From contig NZ_CP178732.1 of the NCBI RefSeq assembly GCF_047324175.1, forward strand, positions 310,001 through 374,000: a DNA stretch of 64,000 nt, written 5' to 3'. The notes under the pieces are model-generated. The model saw only the letters and a program-made list of their open reading frames with translations, did not search any database and had not been told where the DNA came from. This DNA is from Acerihabitans sp015654925. GTDB lineage: Bacteria > Pseudomonadota > Gammaproteobacteria > Enterobacterales > Enterobacteriaceae. Positions 51,920-62,300 of the stretch are shown one piece after another. Positions within the stretch are counted from its first letter, which is position 1. Every line of letters begins with the position of its first letter. Position numbers and translations under genes: made by a program.

Positions 51920-53299
51920 TCAACGCAATAACAAGAAAATGCTCTCATCGCCGCGCATGATATTCAGCGCTATTACCGCGGGTTTGGCTTCCAGCACCTT
52001 GCGTAATTGCAGAATATTTTCCACCCGTTCGCGGTTGATGCCGACGATTACGTCCCCTTTGTGCAGGCCGATTTGCGCCGCCGGGGTGTCCTTGGCCACA
52101 TCATCCACCATCACGCCCTTGGTGGTGCCGTCCTTCAATTGGCCGTTGCTCAGTGAGGCGCCTTGCAGGGCCGGGGTCAGGACTTCCGCGCTGGTGGTGG
52201 TGGCGGCGCTATCGTCCAGGGTTACCGTGACATCCACCGGTTTACCTTCACGCAGCAGGCCGAGCTTGACCGCTTTACCCGGCGCGGTGGTGCCGATTTT
52301 CACCCGCAGTTCCGCAAAGCTGGTGATGGGTTTGCCTTCGATGGAGACGATGATATCACCGGCTTTAACCCCGGCTTTGGCCGCGGCGGTGCCCGGCAGC
52401 ACTTCGCTGACAAATGCGCCGCGCTGGGTATCAATCTTGAACGCCTTCGCCATGTCGGCGGTCATTTCACTGCCCTTGATGCCCAGCAGGCCGCGTTTCA
52501 CCGCGCCGAATTCAATTAACTGCTGGCTGAGGTTCTGCACCATATTGCTCGGGATGGCGAAGCCGATGCCGATATTGCCGCCGCCGGGAGCCAGAATGGC
52601 GGTGTTGATGCCGATCAGCTCGCCGTTCAGGTTAATCAGCGCGCCGCCGGAGTTGCCGCGGTTAATCGAGGCGTCGGTCTGGATAAAGTTTTCCAGGCCT
52701 TCCAGGTTCAGCCCGCTGCGCCCGAGCGCCGAGATAATACCGGAAGTCGCCGTCTGGCCCAGGCCGAAGGGGTTGCCTACCGCCACGGCAAAATCACCGA
52801 CCCGCAGGGTGTCGGAGTCGGCCATTTTCACCTGGGTGAGGTTTTTCGGCGACGGTAACTGCAACAGCGCCAGGTCGGTCTGCTCGTCGCGCCCCACGAG
52901 CTTGGCGTCGAATTCGCGCCCGTCGTTCAGCTGGACTTTGATTTTATCCGCGCCGTTCACCACGTGGTTGTTGGTGATGACATAGCCTTTTTCGGCATTG
53001 ATGATGACGCCGGAGCCCAGCCCTTCAAACGGCCGGGAATCACCGGGCTGCTGGTCGGTCGGGGCGTTCGGCCCGAAAAAGTATTTAAATTCCTTGGGCA
53101 GATTTTGGCGCTGCACTTGCTGCGTGCCTTCGACATGCACGCTGACCACCGCGGGAAGCACTTTTTCCAGCATGGGCGCCAGGCTTGGCATGGTCTGGCC
53201 CGGCACCGCGGCGGGAAGCGCCGCTTCGACGGGCATGAACGAAGTAAGGCCGAGTCCGATACAAAGTGCCAGTGCGCTGAATAAAGGTGTTGTTTTCAT
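51920..53299 (-). CDS. degQ: DegQ, periplasmic serine endoprotease/chaperone
   Basis: HtrA-family periplasmic protease. It has 459 residues (E. coli 455). The signal peptide is about 1-27 (cleavage after VEA). Triad: His in VITNNHVVNGA, Asp in EQTDLALLQLPS, Ser in NRGNSGGALINLNG; two PDZ domains follow (about 255-350 and 365-455). The short LA loop separates it from DegP. ATG 53299 gives MKTTPLFSALALCIGLG, preferred over an open upstream extension. Confidence 0.96.
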   Translation of the reverse strand: MKTTPLFSALALCIGLGLTSFMPVEAALPAAVPGQTMPSLAPMLEKVLPAVVSVHVEGTQQVQRQNLPKEFKYFFGPNAPTDQQPGDSRPFEGLGSGVIINAEKGYVITNNHVVNGADKIKVQLNDGREFDAKLVGRDEQTDLALLQLPSPKNLTQVKMADSDTLRVGDFAVAVGNPFGLGQTATSGIISALGRSGLNLEGLENFIQTDASINRGNSGGALINLNGELIGINTAILAPGGGNIGIGFAIPSNMVQNLSQQLIEFGAVKRGLLGIKGSEMTADMAKAFKIDTQRGAFVSEVLPGTAAAKAGVKAGDIIVSIEGKPITSFAELRVKIGTTAPGKAVKLGLLREGKPVDVTVTLDDSAATTTSAEVLTPALQGASLSNGQLKDGTTKGVMVDDVAKDTPAAQIGLHKGDVIVGINRERVENILQLRKVLEAKPAVIALNIMRGDESIFLLLR

Positions 53300-53487
53300 T
53301 AAACTTGTTACTCTCTTGCTGTCCGTGAACGACGCCATTAATCATTAACCATGTTAAAACGCCACTTTGAGATACTTTATGACCCTGCCAAAGCGGCTAA
53401 AGTTCACTACCGGCGCGCGAAGATTGCCCCGACGGGAGCGTAACGCCGTCCGTCGGGCCGCCGGGTTTTCTTGCCGGCCCGATGCGC

Positions 53488-53892
53488 CTACTTGCGCGGT
53501 TCCCGGGTGGTTCTCAGCAGGCCGGTGGCGCTTTCGGGGTAATCGCGCGGCTGCATGCCCGCCGGGATCTGATCGTTATCCGCTTCGGCTTCGGTCAGGC
53601 GATAGCGGAACGGATTGTTTTCACCGGGCATATTCGGCAGCAGGCTGCTGGAGCCTTTCGCCATATGCTGATACAGCTGGCGATAATCATCGGCCATATT
53701 ATCCAGCAGCTCCGCGCTGCGGGCGAAGTGCCCGGTCAATTCCTGGCGGTACTCTTCCAGTTCCGCCTTGCTCTTTTCCAATTCATGCTGCAGCGTCTGC
53801 TGCTGACGAAGTTTACGGTTGCCAAACCGCATTGCGACCGCACCGATGATGATACCGACCACTAATCCAATCAGCGCATATTCCCAGGTCAT
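53488..53892 (-). CDS. zapG: ZapG (YhcB), cell-division/envelope-associated membrane protein
   Basis: Bitopic DUF1043 protein linked to division and envelope growth. It has 134 residues (E. coli 132). It starts MTWEYALIGLVVGIIIGAVA with one membrane helix, then a coiled coil (about 25-75, RKLRQQQTLQHELEKSKAEL) and a variable tail. ATG 53892 fits homologues; a 20-codon extension is rejected. It is divergent from zapE, as in E. coli. Confidence 0.95.
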   Translation of the reverse strand: MTWEYALIGLVVGIIIGAVAMRFGNRKLRQQQTLQHELEKSKAELEEYRQELTGHFARSAELLDNMADDYRQLYQHMAKGSSSLLPNMPGENNPFRYRLTEAEADNDQIPAGMQPRDYPESATGLLRTTREPRK

Positions 53893-54119
53893 AATGACTC
53901 CTATAATTGACTTCGTTGTCCCGCGGGGATTCCTACACTCTATACTACCCACTATAACCGTTTACCCCGCCGGTGGGGAATCCCCATAGTATGATAGCCA
54001 GTATGGCGGCGGATAACGGCAGAAATTTGTGACTATTGTGTTCCGGCGCAGTGCTGTTTAGGATGTTGGCTCACAACAAAATCGTTACAATTATTCTTTG
54101 TCAGGGAATGTTGCCTACC

Positions 54120-55250
54120 ATGCATGACACATCGCCGTTATCCCTTTATCAGCGGATGCTGGCGGAGGGGGAGTATCAGGCCGATGCCGTCCAGGCCGCG
54201 GCCGTCGCCAAACTGGACGTAATCCACCGCGCCTTGCTGGCGCGCCCCGCCCAGGCCGTCCCGGCCGGCGGCGGCCTGCTGGGGCGGCTGGGTAAAAAAC
54301 TGCTGGGCAAAACTTCCCCCGCCGTATCCGAACCGGTCCGGGGATTATATATGTGGGGCGGGGTGGGACGCGGCAAGACCTGGCTGATGGATCTCTTTTT
54401 CCACAGCCTGCCCGGCGAGCGCAAGCTGCGTTTGCATTTTCATCGCTTCATGCTGCGGGTGCACGAAGAAATGAACCGGTTGCAGGGACGGGCGGACCCG
54501 CTTGAAATCGTCGCCGACGGTTTCAAGGCGCAGGCCGATGTGCTGTGTTTTGATGAGTTTTTTGTCTCGGATATCACCGACGCCATGCTGCTGGGTACGC
54601 TGATGCAGGCGCTGTTCGCCCGGGGCATCACCCTGGTCGCCACGTCCAATATCCCGCCGGAGAACCTCTATCGCAACGGCTTGCAGCGCGCGCGTTTTTT
54701 GCCGGCCATCGATCTCATCACCCGCTATTGCGAGGTGATGAACGTGGACGCCGGCATCGATTACCGCCTGCGCACCCTGACCCAGGCGGGCATCTATCTG
54801 ACGCCCTTAAACAATCGCACCGCCGCTGAGATGGCGCGCATCTTCACCCGGCTGGCCGGTGAAAAGCCGGACGGCGCGCCGGTGCTGACGGTGAATCACC
54901 GCCCCATGCCGACGCTGGGCGCCCGGGCCGGGGTGGTGGCCCTGGACTTTACGACGCTGTGCGCCGAGGCGCGCAGCCAAAATGACTATATCGCGCTGTC
55001 CCGCCTCTATCACAGCGTCCTGCTGCATAATGTCCACGCCATGGGCCCCCAGGAGGAGAATACCGCGCGGCGGTTCGTGGCCCTGGTGGATGAGTTTTAC
55101 GAGCGCCAGGTCAAGTTGGTGATAGCCGCCGACGTACCGCTTGAGCAGCTATACCAGGGCCAACTGCTGGCCTTCGAGTTCCAGCGCTGCCTGTCCCGCC
55201 TGCTGGAGATGCAAAGCGAAGAGTATCTCGGCCTGCCGCATCTTCCCTGA
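54120..55250 (+). CDS. zapE: ZapE, AFG1-like cell-division ATPase
   Basis: Cytoplasmic ATPase that acts on FtsZ rings under stress. It has 376 residues (E. coli 375). Walker A is in MWGGVGRGKTWLMDLFF, followed by LHFHRFMLRVHEEMNRLQGR, Walker B VLCFDEFFVSDITDAMLLG and sensor TLVATSNIPPENLYRNGLQR. ATG 54120 (MHDTSPLSLYQRM) is chosen by length; in-frame ATGs at 54108 and upstream exist. Confidence 0.95.
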   Translation: MHDTSPLSLYQRMLAEGEYQADAVQAAAVAKLDVIHRALLARPAQAVPAGGGLLGRLGKKLLGKTSPAVSEPVRGLYMWGGVGRGKTWLMDLFFHSLPGERKLRLHFHRFMLRVHEEMNRLQGRADPLEIVADGFKAQADVLCFDEFFVSDITDAMLLGTLMQALFARGITLVATSNIPPENLYRNGLQRARFLPAIDLITRYCEVMNVDAGIDYRLRTLTQAGIYLTPLNNRTAAEMARIFTRLAGEKPDGAPVLTVNHRPMPTLGARAGVVALDFTTLCAEARSQNDYIALSRLYHSVLLHNVHAMGPQEENTARRFVALVDEFYERQVKLVIAADVPLEQLYQGQLLAFEFQRCLSRLLEMQSEEYLGLPHLP

Positions 55251-55309
55251 TCCCGCGCGCGCCGGGGCAACTGGCCGGGGCATGAATAAGACAATACGGT
55301 AAATAACTG

Positions 55310-55338
55310 TCGACCTTTGGCGCGGTCTTCTCTATAAT
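55310..55338 (+). promoter_or_regulatory. Predicted rplM-rpsI promoter
   Basis: A perfect -10 TATAAT at 55333-55338 is preceded at exactly 17 bp by TCGACC (55310-55315, four of six matches to TTGACA). The transcript would have a leader of about 160 nt before rplM. In E. coli this leader is the target of L13 autoregulation, so a similar structure can be expected at 55345-55508. Confidence 0.75.
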
Positions 55339-55508
55339 CTTGCGACCCCACGTTACAAGAAGTTTTTTTCCCAAAAACTTCGATCGCGCCAGCAACGGCT
55401 ATTCGAAGGGGTAGGTTTGCTGGACTAGATAGCCGTGTGAGCCTCATAACTGTTCTTTGAAGCGTTTGGGTGTTCACCAACGTGTAACTTAATTTGGGTA
55501 AGCTTTTA

Positions 55509-55937
55509 ATGAAAACATTTACAGCAAAACCAGAAACCGTAAAACGCGACTGGTATGTTGTCGACGCCAGCGGAAAAACCCTGGGTCGTCTTGCTACTGA
55601 ACTGGCTAGTCGCCTGCGCGGGAAGCATAAAGCGGAATTTACGCCGCACGTTGATACCGGTGATTACATCATCGTATTGAACGCTGAGAAAGTCGCCGTT
55701 ACCGGCAAAAAGCGTACCGATAAGATTTATTATCACCATACCGGTTTCATCGGCGGTATTAAAGAAACGACCTTTGAAGAGATGATTGCCCGCCACCCTG
55801 AGCGTGTGATTGAAATCGCGGTTAAAGGCATGCTGCCAAAAGGCCCGCTGGGTCGTGCAATGTATCGTAAACTGAAAGTTTACAAGGGTACCGAGCACAA
55901 CCACGCGGCTCAGCAACCGCAAGTTCTGGACATTTAA
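55509..55937 (+). CDS. rplM: 50S ribosomal protein L13
   Basis: Early-assembly protein of the large subunit. It has 142 residues, as in E. coli, nearly identical along its length (MKTFTAKPETVKRDWYVVDA, GKTLGRLATELASRLRGKHK, IAVKGMLPKGPLGRAMYRKL). The ATG at 55509 is chosen by homology; a TTG/GTG extension of five codons is unlikely. First gene of rplM-rpsI and probably autoregulated through its leader. Confidence 0.98.
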   Translation: MKTFTAKPETVKRDWYVVDASGKTLGRLATELASRLRGKHKAEFTPHVDTGDYIIVLNAEKVAVTGKKRTDKIYYHHTGFIGGIKETTFEEMIARHPERVIEIAVKGMLPKGPLGRAMYRKLKVYKGTEHNHAAQQPQVLDI

Positions 55938-55952
55938 TCGGGATTATAGGCA

Positions 55953-56345
55953 ATGGCTGAAAATCAATACTACGGCACTGGTCGCCGCAAAAGCTCTTCC
56001 GCACGCGTCTTCATGAAGCCGGGTAGCGGTAATATCGTTATCAACCAGCGTAGTCTGGATCAGTACTTCGGTCGCGAAACTGCCCGCATGGTAGTTCGCC
56101 AACCGCTGGAATTGGTCGACATGGTTGAAAAACTGGACCTGTACATCACCGTTACTGGCGGTGGCATCTCCGGTCAGGCAGGCGCAATCCGTCACGGTAT
56201 TACCCGTGCACTGATGGAATATGATGAATCGCTGCGCGCAGAATTGCGTAAAGCCGGTTTCGTCACCCGCGATGCCCGTAAGGTTGAACGTAAGAAAGTC
56301 GGTCTGCGTAAAGCACGTCGTCGTCCGCAGTTCTCCAAACGTTAA
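55953..56345 (+). CDS. rpsI: 30S ribosomal protein S9
   Basis: Small-subunit head protein whose C-terminal tail reaches the P-site tRNA. It has 130 residues. It starts MAENQYYGTGRRKSSSARVF and ends in KARRRPQFSKR with the conserved terminal Arg. It follows rplM by 15 bp and ends in a strong terminator. Confidence 0.98.
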   Translation: MAENQYYGTGRRKSSSARVFMKPGSGNIVINQRSLDQYFGRETARMVVRQPLELVDMVEKLDLYITVTGGGISGQAGAIRHGITRALMEYDESLRAELRKAGFVTRDARKVERKKVGLRKARRRPQFSKR

Positions 56346-56370
56346 TTCCCAGCTGTTTTTACAGCTAGCA

Positions 56371-56397
56371 AAGCCCGGCACGGTCCGGGCTTTTTTA
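56371..56397 (+). terminator. Rho-independent terminator of rplM-rpsI
   Basis: AAGCCCGG-cacggt-CCGGGCTT forms a GC-rich stem followed by TTTTTTATT, 25 bp after the rpsI stop. It is the clearest intrinsic terminator in the window. Confidence 0.92.
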
Positions 56398-56684
56398 TTG
56401 CCGCAGCGTTGATTTAACGCCAAATATCTGATTGCGTCCTTTTTTTCGACGTGATTTGCCACTCGCCACCCCCCTAAACGTGCAAAAATCTGGTAAACTG
56501 TTAAGCACTTTTATGCCTGTTTACTTAGCTGGCGTTTTGTCATGATGCCGCAAGAGGGTGCAGCAAGTCGGTTTTGCGGCGGGTGCGGTGGGCAAAAGCA
56601 ATAGGTTAACGGTCAAACATTTCAGGATAGTAGCCGGGTAAGTTGGCTATTCGCGGTATTTTCTAGATAAACTTGGAGGTTTTC
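56398..56684 (+). promoter_or_regulatory. sspA upstream region
   Basis: About 290 bp without a gene. It should contain the sspAB promoter, known in E. coli to respond to starvation. TGGTAAACTGTTAAGC at about 56491-56506 is AT-rich with a possible TAAACT -10, but I cannot fix a -35. The CTTGGAGGTTTTC just before the ATG gives sspA its ribosome-binding site. Confidence 0.45.
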
Positions 56685-57326
56685 ATGGCTGTCGCTGCCA
56701 ACAAACGTTCGGTGATGACGCTGTTTTCCGGCCCGACCGACATTTTTAGCCATCAAGTACGTATCGTACTGGCGGAGAAAGGTGTCAGCGTCGAAATTGA
56801 GCAGGTAGAACTTGATAATCTACCGCAGGACCTGATTGACCTCAACCCTTACCGCACCGTACCGACGTTAGTCGATCGCGAGCTGACGCTCTATGAATCG
56901 CGCATCATCATGGAATATCTCGACGAGCGCTTCCCCCATCCGCCGCTGATGCCGGTATATCCCGTCGCGCGCGGCACCAGCCGTTTGATGATGCACCGCA
57001 TTGAAAGCGACTGGTATTCCCTGATGCGTAAAATCGAGCAGGGCACCAACCAGGAAGCGGAAAGCGCCCGCCGCCAACTGCGCGAAGAGCTGCTGGCGGT
57101 GGCGCCGGTGTTTAACGAAGCCCCGTATTTTATGAGCGAAGAGTTCAGCCTGGTGGATTGCTACCTGGCCCCGCTGCTGTGGCGTTTGCCGCAAATGGGC
57201 ATTGAACTGTCCGGCGCCGGCGCCAAAGAACTCAAAGGATACATGACGCGCGTATTCGAGCGCGATGCATTCCTGGCGTCATTAACCGAAGCTGAGCGCG
57301 AAATGCGCCTGCAAACCCGGGGCTAA
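56685..57326 (+). CDS. sspA: SspA, stringent starvation protein A
   Basis: GST-fold RNA-polymerase-associated protein that helps cells survive acid and starvation, partly by lowering H-NS. It has 213 residues (E. coli 212). The thioredoxin-like N-terminus (MTLFSGPTDIFSHQVRIVLA) lacks GST catalytic residues. The surface pocket motif YPVARGTSRLMMHRIESDWY, needed for function, is present. ATG 56685 is preferred over one 12 bp upstream. sspB follows after 5 bp. Confidence 0.96.
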   Translation: MAVAANKRSVMTLFSGPTDIFSHQVRIVLAEKGVSVEIEQVELDNLPQDLIDLNPYRTVPTLVDRELTLYESRIIMEYLDERFPHPPLMPVYPVARGTSRLMMHRIESDWYSLMRKIEQGTNQEAESARRQLREELLAVAPVFNEAPYFMSEEFSLVDCYLAPLLWRLPQMGIELSGAGAKELKGYMTRVFERDAFLASLTEAEREMRLQTRG

Positions 57327-57331
57327 GGGTC

Positions 57332-57829
57332 ATGGAGGTCTCTCAACTTACCCCGCGCCGTCCGTACCTGCTGAGGGCGTTTTATGAATGGCTGCTGGAT
57401 AACCAGTTAACGCCTCATCTGGTGGTTGATGTGGCGGTTGAGGGCGTATCGGTGCCAATGGAATTTGCCCGCGACGGCCAGATAGTCCTGAATATCGCTC
57501 CCCGGGCCGTGGCCAATCTGGAGCTGACCAACGCTGAAGTGAGTTTTAACGCGCGCTTCGGCGGCATCCCGCGCCAGGTGAACGTGCCCATCGGGGCGGT
57601 GCTGGCCATTTATGCCCGTGAAAACGGCGCCGGCACCATGTTTGAGCCGGAAGTCGGTTATGAACAAAATGGCGTGGCGGAAGATGCGTCGACCGTGGAT
57701 AACGGCACGGAAACGGTGATGTCGATTATCGACGGCGATCGCCCGGATAACAGCGACGACAACAATCCGGATGACGAACCGCCGACCCCGCCGCGCGGCG
57801 GAAGGCCGGCGCTGCGGGTCGTCAAATAG
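57332..57829 (+). CDS. sspB: SspB, ClpXP adaptor
   Basis: Adaptor that tethers ssrA-tagged and other substrates to ClpXP. It has 165 residues, as in E. coli. The substrate-binding domain is about 1-110 (RPYLLRAFYEWLLDNQLTPH, NARFGGIPRQVNVPIGAVLA). An acidic flexible linker follows, and the ClpX-binding XB peptide GRPALRVVK is at the extreme C-terminus. Confidence 0.97.
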   Translation: MEVSQLTPRRPYLLRAFYEWLLDNQLTPHLVVDVAVEGVSVPMEFARDGQIVLNIAPRAVANLELTNAEVSFNARFGGIPRQVNVPIGAVLAIYARENGAGTMFEPEVGYEQNGVAEDASTVDNGTETVMSIIDGDRPDNSDDNNPDDEPPTPPRGGRPALRVVK

Positions 57830-57852
57830 CGGTAACAGCTTGACATTGCGCT

Positions 57853-57882
57853 TTTCCCGCCCATCCCGGGCGGGAAATATTT
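57853..57882. terminator. Stem-loop in the sspB/gltD convergent gap
   Basis: TTTCCCGCCC (57853-57862) and GGGCGGGAAA (57868-57877) make a perfect 10-bp stem with an ATCCC loop, followed on plus by TATTT. It lies between convergent sspB and gltD and could end transcription from both sides. Confidence 0.7.
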
Positions 57883-57910
57883 CATCCCGCGCTTCTTACA
57901 CGCCGGTGCC

Positions 57911-59329
57911 TTACACTTCCAGGTAGTTCATGATGCCGTCGGCGGCCTTGCGGCCCTCGGCAATGGCCGTCACCACCAGATCGGAACCGCGCACCGCGTC
58001 CCCACCGGCGAAGATCTTCGGATTGCTGGTCTGGAAGGCGCTTTCACTGTTTTCCGGCGCGATAATCCGCCCCTGGCTATCCAATTCCACGCTGAAATCG
58101 GCCAGCCAGCCCATGCTGTGCGGGCGAAAACCAAACGCCATCACCACCCTGTCCGCCGCCAGCACGTGCTCGGAACCGGCAACGATTTCGGCGCGGCGCC
58201 GGCCGTGCGCGTCCGGTTCACCCATCTGGGTACGGACCATTTTCACGCCGCACACCTTACCGGCGGCGTCGATTTCAATACTCACCGGCTGCAGATTGAA
58301 CATAAATTCAACCCCTTCTTCCCGCGAGTTTTTCACCTCGCGCTTAGAGCCGGGCATGTTCTCTTCGTCGCGGCGATAAGCGCAGATGACATGCGTTGCG
58401 CCCTGGCGAATGGAGGTGCGTACGCAGTCCATGGCCGTATCGCCGCCGCCCAGCACCACTACCCGTTTGCCTTCCATGCTGACATAGGGCGCTGATTCCG
58501 GGTTTTCATAACCCATCAACTGCTTGGTATTGGCGATCAGGAACGGCAGCGCGTCGACCACGCCCGGCGCGTCTTCATTTTCCAGGCCGCCGCGCATGGA
58601 TTGATAGGTGCCGACGCCCAGGAATACCGCGTCGAATTCACCCAGCAGGTCGCTCATCATGACATCTTTGCCGACTTCGGTATTCAGGCGAAACTCAATG
58701 CCCATTTCGCTGAAGATTTCCCGGCGTTTGACCATCACGTCTTTTTCCAGCTTGAACGACGGGATGCCGAAGGTCAGCAGGCCGCCGATTTCCGGATGGC
58801 GGTCAAACACCACCGCCTGCACGCCGTTGCGGGTCAGCACATCGGCGCAGCCAAGCCCGGCGGGGCCCGCGCCGATAATCGCCACCCGCTTGCCGGTGGA
58901 TACAATACCGGACACATTGGGCTTCCAGCCCATTTCAATGGCTTTATCGTTAATATAACGCTCGATATTGCCGATGGTCACCGCGCCGAATTCGTCGTTA
59001 AGCGTACAGGACCCCTCACACAGCCGGTCCTGCGGGCAGACGCGCCCGCACACTTCCGGCAGGCTATTGGTCTGGTGCGACAATTCCGCCGCCTCGATAA
59101 TCCGCCCTTCGTTGGCCAGCTTCAGCCAGTTGGGAATATAATTATGGACCGGGCATTTCCATTCACAGTAAGGGTTGCCGCACGAAATGCAGCGATCCGC
59201 CTGTGCCTTCGACTGCGATTCCGAGAACGGTTCGTAGATTTCCACAAACTCAATTTTTCGGATCTTCAGCGGTTTTTTCGGCGGATCAACGCGCTGCAAG
59301 TCGATAAATTGATAAACATTTTGACTCAT
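57911..59329 (-). CDS. gltD: Glutamate synthase small (beta) subunit
   Basis: FAD/NADPH and iron-sulfur subunit of glutamate synthase (GOGAT), feeding electrons to GltB. It has 472 residues, as in E. coli. The N-terminal Cys cluster motif CISCGNPYCEWKCPVHNYIP is present, with GAGPAGLGCADVLTRNG (FAD) and VVLGGGDTAMDCVRTSIRQG (NADPH). It lies 10 bp after gltB in one operon. Confidence 0.97.
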   Translation of the reverse strand: MSQNVYQFIDLQRVDPPKKPLKIRKIEFVEIYEPFSESQSKAQADRCISCGNPYCEWKCPVHNYIPNWLKLANEGRIIEAAELSHQTNSLPEVCGRVCPQDRLCEGSCTLNDEFGAVTIGNIERYINDKAIEMGWKPNVSGIVSTGKRVAIIGAGPAGLGCADVLTRNGVQAVVFDRHPEIGGLLTFGIPSFKLEKDVMVKRREIFSEMGIEFRLNTEVGKDVMMSDLLGEFDAVFLGVGTYQSMRGGLENEDAPGVVDALPFLIANTKQLMGYENPESAPYVSMEGKRVVVLGGGDTAMDCVRTSIRQGATHVICAYRRDEENMPGSKREVKNSREEGVEFMFNLQPVSIEIDAAGKVCGVKMVRTQMGEPDAHGRRRAEIVAGSEHVLAADRVVMAFGFRPHSMGWLADFSVELDSQGRIIAPENSESAFQTSNPKIFAGGDAVRGSDLVVTAIAEGRKAADGIMNYLEV

Positions 59330-59339
59330 CTTTAACCTC

Positions 59340-62300
59340 TTACTGCGCTTGCACGCGAAGCTCAGCCGCGGAACGGCTGCGGTGGCCCAGCAACGCTTTC
59401 ACATCACTTGATTTTGGTTTTACCAACGTAAATTTGGATGCCCATGCCGGCCAGTCGGCCAGAATTTCTTCCCCACGATGGGAACCGGTCAACTGTACGT
59501 GTTCCGTAATCAGACCGCGCAGATGCTCTTCATGAATGGCCAGTTGCTCGACGTCCAGCACTTCCACCAGCTCGTTATTCACCCGCTTGCGGAAATCGCC
59601 CTCTTCATCGAGAACGTAGGCGAAACCGCCGGTCATGCCCGCGCCAAAATTGACGCCGGTGCGGCCCAATACGCAGACGATGCCGCCGGTCATATATTCA
59701 CAGCCATTGTCGCCGATGCCTTCCACTACGGTGATGGCGCCGGAGTTGCGTACGGCAAAACGCTCGCCCGCGCGGCCCGCGGCCAGCAGTTTGCCGCCGG
59801 TGGCGCCGTACAGGCAGGTATTGCCGATAATCGTCGCCTCATGGCTGCGGAACGCCGAACCTACCGGCGGGCGGATCACGATGCTGCCGCCCGCCATGCC
59901 CTTGCCCACATAGTCATTGGCATCGCCGGTCAGGGTCAGCTCCACGCCGCCGGCGTTCCATACGCCGAAGCTCTGGCCCGCGGTGCCGGTGAAATAGGCC
60001 TTGATCGGATCGGCGGACAAACCCTGGTCCCCGTGCCGGGCGGCGATAGCGCCGGACAGCGAGGCGCCTACCGAACGATCGGTGTTATGGATATCGTAAT
60101 AGAACGTTTTGCTCTGGCGATTTTCCACATAAGGCATGGCCTGTTCCAGCAGGGTCTTGTTCATCAGGCCCTTATCGAACGGCGGATTGCTGCTCTCGGT
60201 GCAATAGAGCGCTTTGCCCTGATGCGGGGTGGCGGTCTTGAGCAGCGGCGACAGATCCAGCTTATGCTGCCGGGCTGAAATGCCGTCCAGCTCCAGCAGC
60301 AGATCGGTGCGGCCAATCAGATCCACCAGACGCGTAACCCCCAGTTCGGCCATGAATTCACGGGTCTCCTGGGCGATAAAACGGAAGTAGTTGGTAACCA
60401 GTCCCGGCAGGCCGTGATAGTGGTCGCGGCGCAGTTTCTCATCCTGGGTCGCCACGCCGGTGGCGCAGTTGTTCAAATGGCAAATCCGCAGATATTTACA
60501 GCCGAGCGCCACCATAGGGCCGGTGCCGAAACCAAAGCTTTCCGCCCCGAGAATGGCCGCCTTGATAATGTCCTGGCCGGTTTTCAGCCCGCCGTCCACC
60601 TGCAGGCGGATTTTATGGCGCAGGCCGTTGGCCACCAGGGCCTGCTGGGTTTCCACCAGCCCCAGTTCCCAGGGGCAACCGGCATATTTGACCGAGGATA
60701 GCGGACTGGCGCCGGTGCCGCCGTCGTAGCCGGCGATGGTGATTAAATCCGCATAGGCTTTGGCCACGCCGGTGGCGATGGTGCCGACGCCGGGTTCCGA
60801 CACCAGTTTGACCGAAATCAGCGCCTTGGGGTTCACCTGTTTTAAATCGAAAATCAGCTGCGCCAAATCCTCGATGGAGTAGATATCGTGGTGAGGCGGG
60901 GGCGATATCAGCGTGACGCCGGGCACCGAATACCGCAGCTTGGCGATATAAGGCGTGACTTTATCCCCCGGCAACTGGCCGCCTTCGCCGGGTTTCGCCC
61001 CTTGGGCCACCTTGATTTGGATAACGTCGGCATTGACCAGATACGCCGGAGTCACGCCAAAGCGGCCGGACGCAACCTGCTTGATGCGCGAGACTTTATC
61101 GGTGCCGTAGCGCGCCGGGTCCTCGCCGCCTTCGCCGGAGTTGGAGAAGCCGCCGATGCTGTTCATCGCCTGCGCCAGGGATTCATGGGCATCCGGGCTC
61201 AGTGCGCCGATGGACATCGCGGCGGTATCAAAGCGTTTATACAGATTTTCCGCCGGTTCCACCTGATCCAGGGCGATCGCCTGACCGTTGGGTTTAATCG
61301 CCAGCAAATCGCGCAGCATGGCGACGGGACGTTCGTTCACCAGCCTGGCGTACTGCTGGTAATCGCGATATTCGCCGCTTTTCACCGCCAGTTGCAGGGT
61401 TTTAACCACATCCGGGTTGTAGGCATGGTATTCGCCGCCGTGCACATATTTAAGCAGCCCGCCCTGATCCAGGGGCTTGCGTTTGAGCCAGGCGCGTTTT
61501 GACAGGTTCAGCAAATCTTGTTCAAAATCACTGAAGCTGGCGCCGCCGATACGGCTTACCACGCCCTGGAAGCACAAATCGGTCAGTTCGCGATGCAGGC
61601 CCACCGCCTCGAATAGCTTGGAACAGCGGTACGACGCCACGGTAGAAATGCCCATTTTGGACATGATCTTGTACAGGCCTTTATTGATGCCGTTACGGTA
61701 GTTCAGCATCACGGTGCGGTAATCTTTTTCGATGGTGCCATTATCGATCATGGCCGCCAGGGTTTCATAAGCCAGATACGGATAAATCGCCGTCGCGCCA
61801 AACCCGATCAGTACCGCGAAGTGGTGCGGATCGCGGGCGCTGGCGGTTTCAACGATCAGGTTGGCGTCGCAGCGCAGGTTTTTTTCCACCAGGCGGGTAT
61901 GAATCGCACCCACCGCCATCGGCGCGGGCACCGGCAGGCGGGTAGGGGAGATCGCCCGGTCGGTGAGCACCAGCAGCACCGTGCCCTGGCGTACTTTTTC
62001 TTCCGCGTCGTCGCACAGCTTCAACAGCGTCTGGTGCATATCCATCTGGCCGGGTTCGTAGGTAATATCCAGCTTATCGGCGCGGTAATGGTGCTCTTCC
62101 TGGGTGGTGAGCTGGGTAAAATCGGAATACAGCAGGATCGGCGATTTAAACGCCAGGCGGAACGCCTGGCCCTCGGCTTCGCAGAATACGTTCATTTCCC
62201 GGCCGATACAGGTGGCCAGCGACATCACGTGAGCTTCGCGCAGTGAATCGATGGGCGGGTTGGTCACCTGGGCGAACTGCTGGCGGAAATAATCGTAAAT